Below, piece after piece: positions 63,356 to 64,000 of a stretch of DNA of 64,000 nucleotides. The notes below the pieces were generated by a model. It was not told where the DNA came from. It did no database searches and was given only the letters and a program-made list of their open reading frames with translations. The DNA comes from an uncultured Eubacteriales bacterium (GTDB taxonomy: Bacteria > Bacillota > Clostridia > Oscillospirales > Acutalibacteraceae), in NCBI GenBank assembly GCA_900540085.1, contig UQEU01000005.1, forward strand, positions 62,001-126,000, given 5' to 3'. The position numbers were made by a program, and so were the translations under genes. Numbering within the stretch: position 1 is the first letter of the stretch; every line of letters starts with the position of its first letter.

Positions 63356-64000
63356 TTATTTAATAGTAATAGGTTTGTATTCAACATTATTAATAGATAA
63401 TACATTAACAATAACTGAATCAGAACTTGAAATCATTTTATTACCATCTAAATCACAATACGGATATTGAGTTATTCCATCTAAACTTATAGATGCTTTA
63501 CTGATAATGGTTGTGTCTGAACTTGAAATTACGCCATTTTTATCAAAATCGCATGCAATAAGTGCAACAGGTTCTTTAAAGTCAACATTATGGTCTGTTA
63601 CTGTAACATTGACATTTCTTGTAATACCGTAATCATAAGTAATTGTTGCGGTATAGTTACCTGCAGGTACATTTTGAAGAGTAAATCTACCATCAGCACC
63701 TGTTACTGCTGAAATTCCGTTGTTAAGAGTGATTTTAGCATTCTTAATAGGAGTATTGTTTGTAGCTCCTGTAGAATCTGACATTACAGTAACAACAGCA
63801 GAAACGCTGAAGCCTGTAGGTGCTTCTTCTACGAACGGAGTAAGTTTGTTTTCTGCAATCATAAGTGCTTTGCGTGTATTATAAACATCTGAAATTTGGA
63901 TATTATATCCATCTGAAGCACCTGCTTCAGGTTTATAATAATCTGATGTATAACCTTTTGCACTTGATGGTGTGTTGAGCATATTTACAGCAGCGGTAAG
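63356..64000 (-). CDS. Dockerin-type secreted protein (5' end beyond window)
   Basis: The last 214 residues of a larger protein; the frame stays open to base 64000, so the N-terminus is outside. The C-terminal 150 residues parallel the neighbour: a beta module (PIKNAKITLNNG, TGADGRFTLQNV, YGITRNVNVTV), then two calcium loops (DFDKNGVISSSD and DLDGNKMISSSD) and the same type of last strand, ending PITIK. The loops are better conserved than in the paralog, with the DxDxNG form. The stretch before it (GYTSDYYKPEAG) is an unknown domain. It is the first gene of this operon inside the window. Confidence 0.78.
   Translation of the reverse strand, partial: LTAAVNMLNTPSSAKGYTSDYYKPEAGASDGYNIQISDVYNTRKALMIAENKLTPFVEEAPTGFSVSAVVTVMSDSTGATNNTPIKNAKITLNNGISAVTGADGRFTLQNVPAGNYTATITYDYGITRNVNVTVTDHNVDFKEPVALIACDFDKNGVISSSDTTIISKASISLDGITQYPYCDLDGNKMISSSDSVIVNVLSINNVEYKPITIK

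Overview
The window is chromosomal DNA of an AT-rich, low-GC Gram-positive, almost certainly a spore-forming anaerobic Clostridia member. Support for this: spoIVB and a gerAA-gerAB-gerAC germinant receptor operon (endospores), strong AGGAGG-type ribosome binding sites, TTGACA-17-TATAAT promoters, hprK/whiA/murB gene order, a two-cluster ferredoxin, and secreted proteins with dockerin-like calcium loops. The last feature suggests a gut Oscillospirales/Ruminococcaceae-like organism, which is inference. I see no rRNA, tRNA, CRISPR array, insertion sequence or prophage.

Layout. 1-4.4 kb: S10 ribosomal operon on the minus strand (rpsJ-rplC-rplD-rplW-rplB-rpsS-rplV-rpsC, the last cut by the window edge), with a consensus promoter and a long folded leader. 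4.6-7.9 kb: spoIVB, a PRTase-fold protein and a two-domain SGNH hydrolase. 8-12.8 kb: glycolysis (pgk-tpiA-gpmI, then pfkA). 12.9-20.7 kb: hprK-glk-murB-rapZ(C-terminal domain only)-whiA-dnaE, with yvcK absent. 20.8-31.6 kb: mixed accessory metabolism (glycosyltransferase, polysaccharide deacetylase, nrdR, TIM-barrel protein, class Ic aminotransferase, a TSCPD-GH36-signal peptidase operon, metallo-beta-lactamase fold protein, HAD phosphatase, GtrA). 31.8-44 kb: rpoB-rpoC-rpsL-rpsG-fusA-tuf on the minus strand. 44.3-49.9 kb: lipoprotein SBP plus VanZ, lipase-like hydrolase, radical SAM protein, rsmI, trmN6. 50-52.4 kb: ferredoxin, ricT, holB, darA. 52.6-54.8 kb: citrate synthase with a membrane protein. 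55-59.9 kb: gerA operon and a divergent DUF421/DUF4363 pair. 60-64 kb: an operon of two paralogous dockerin-type secreted proteins, a 673-residue secreted protein and a 33-residue peptide.

How the parts fit. Most of the window is core information processing and central metabolism, read mainly from the minus strand. The str and S10 operons, usually adjacent in Firmicutes, are about 27 kb apart here. Regulation is visible as structured leaders before rpsJ, rpsL and rpoB and as strong intrinsic terminators at nearly every operon end.

The least explained part is the right end. A cell-surface operon of tandem paralogs finishes with an unannotated 33-residue peptide that has its own good ribosome binding site and lies just before a strong terminator. 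Other points worth a second look are the RapZ C-terminal domain encoded alone without YvcK, a signal peptidase carrying an N-terminal zinc ribbon, an SGNH hydrolase with a degenerate second copy of its fold, a PRTase whose PRPP loop lacks the acidic pair, and a 61-residue membrane peptide overlapping the gerAC 3' end.
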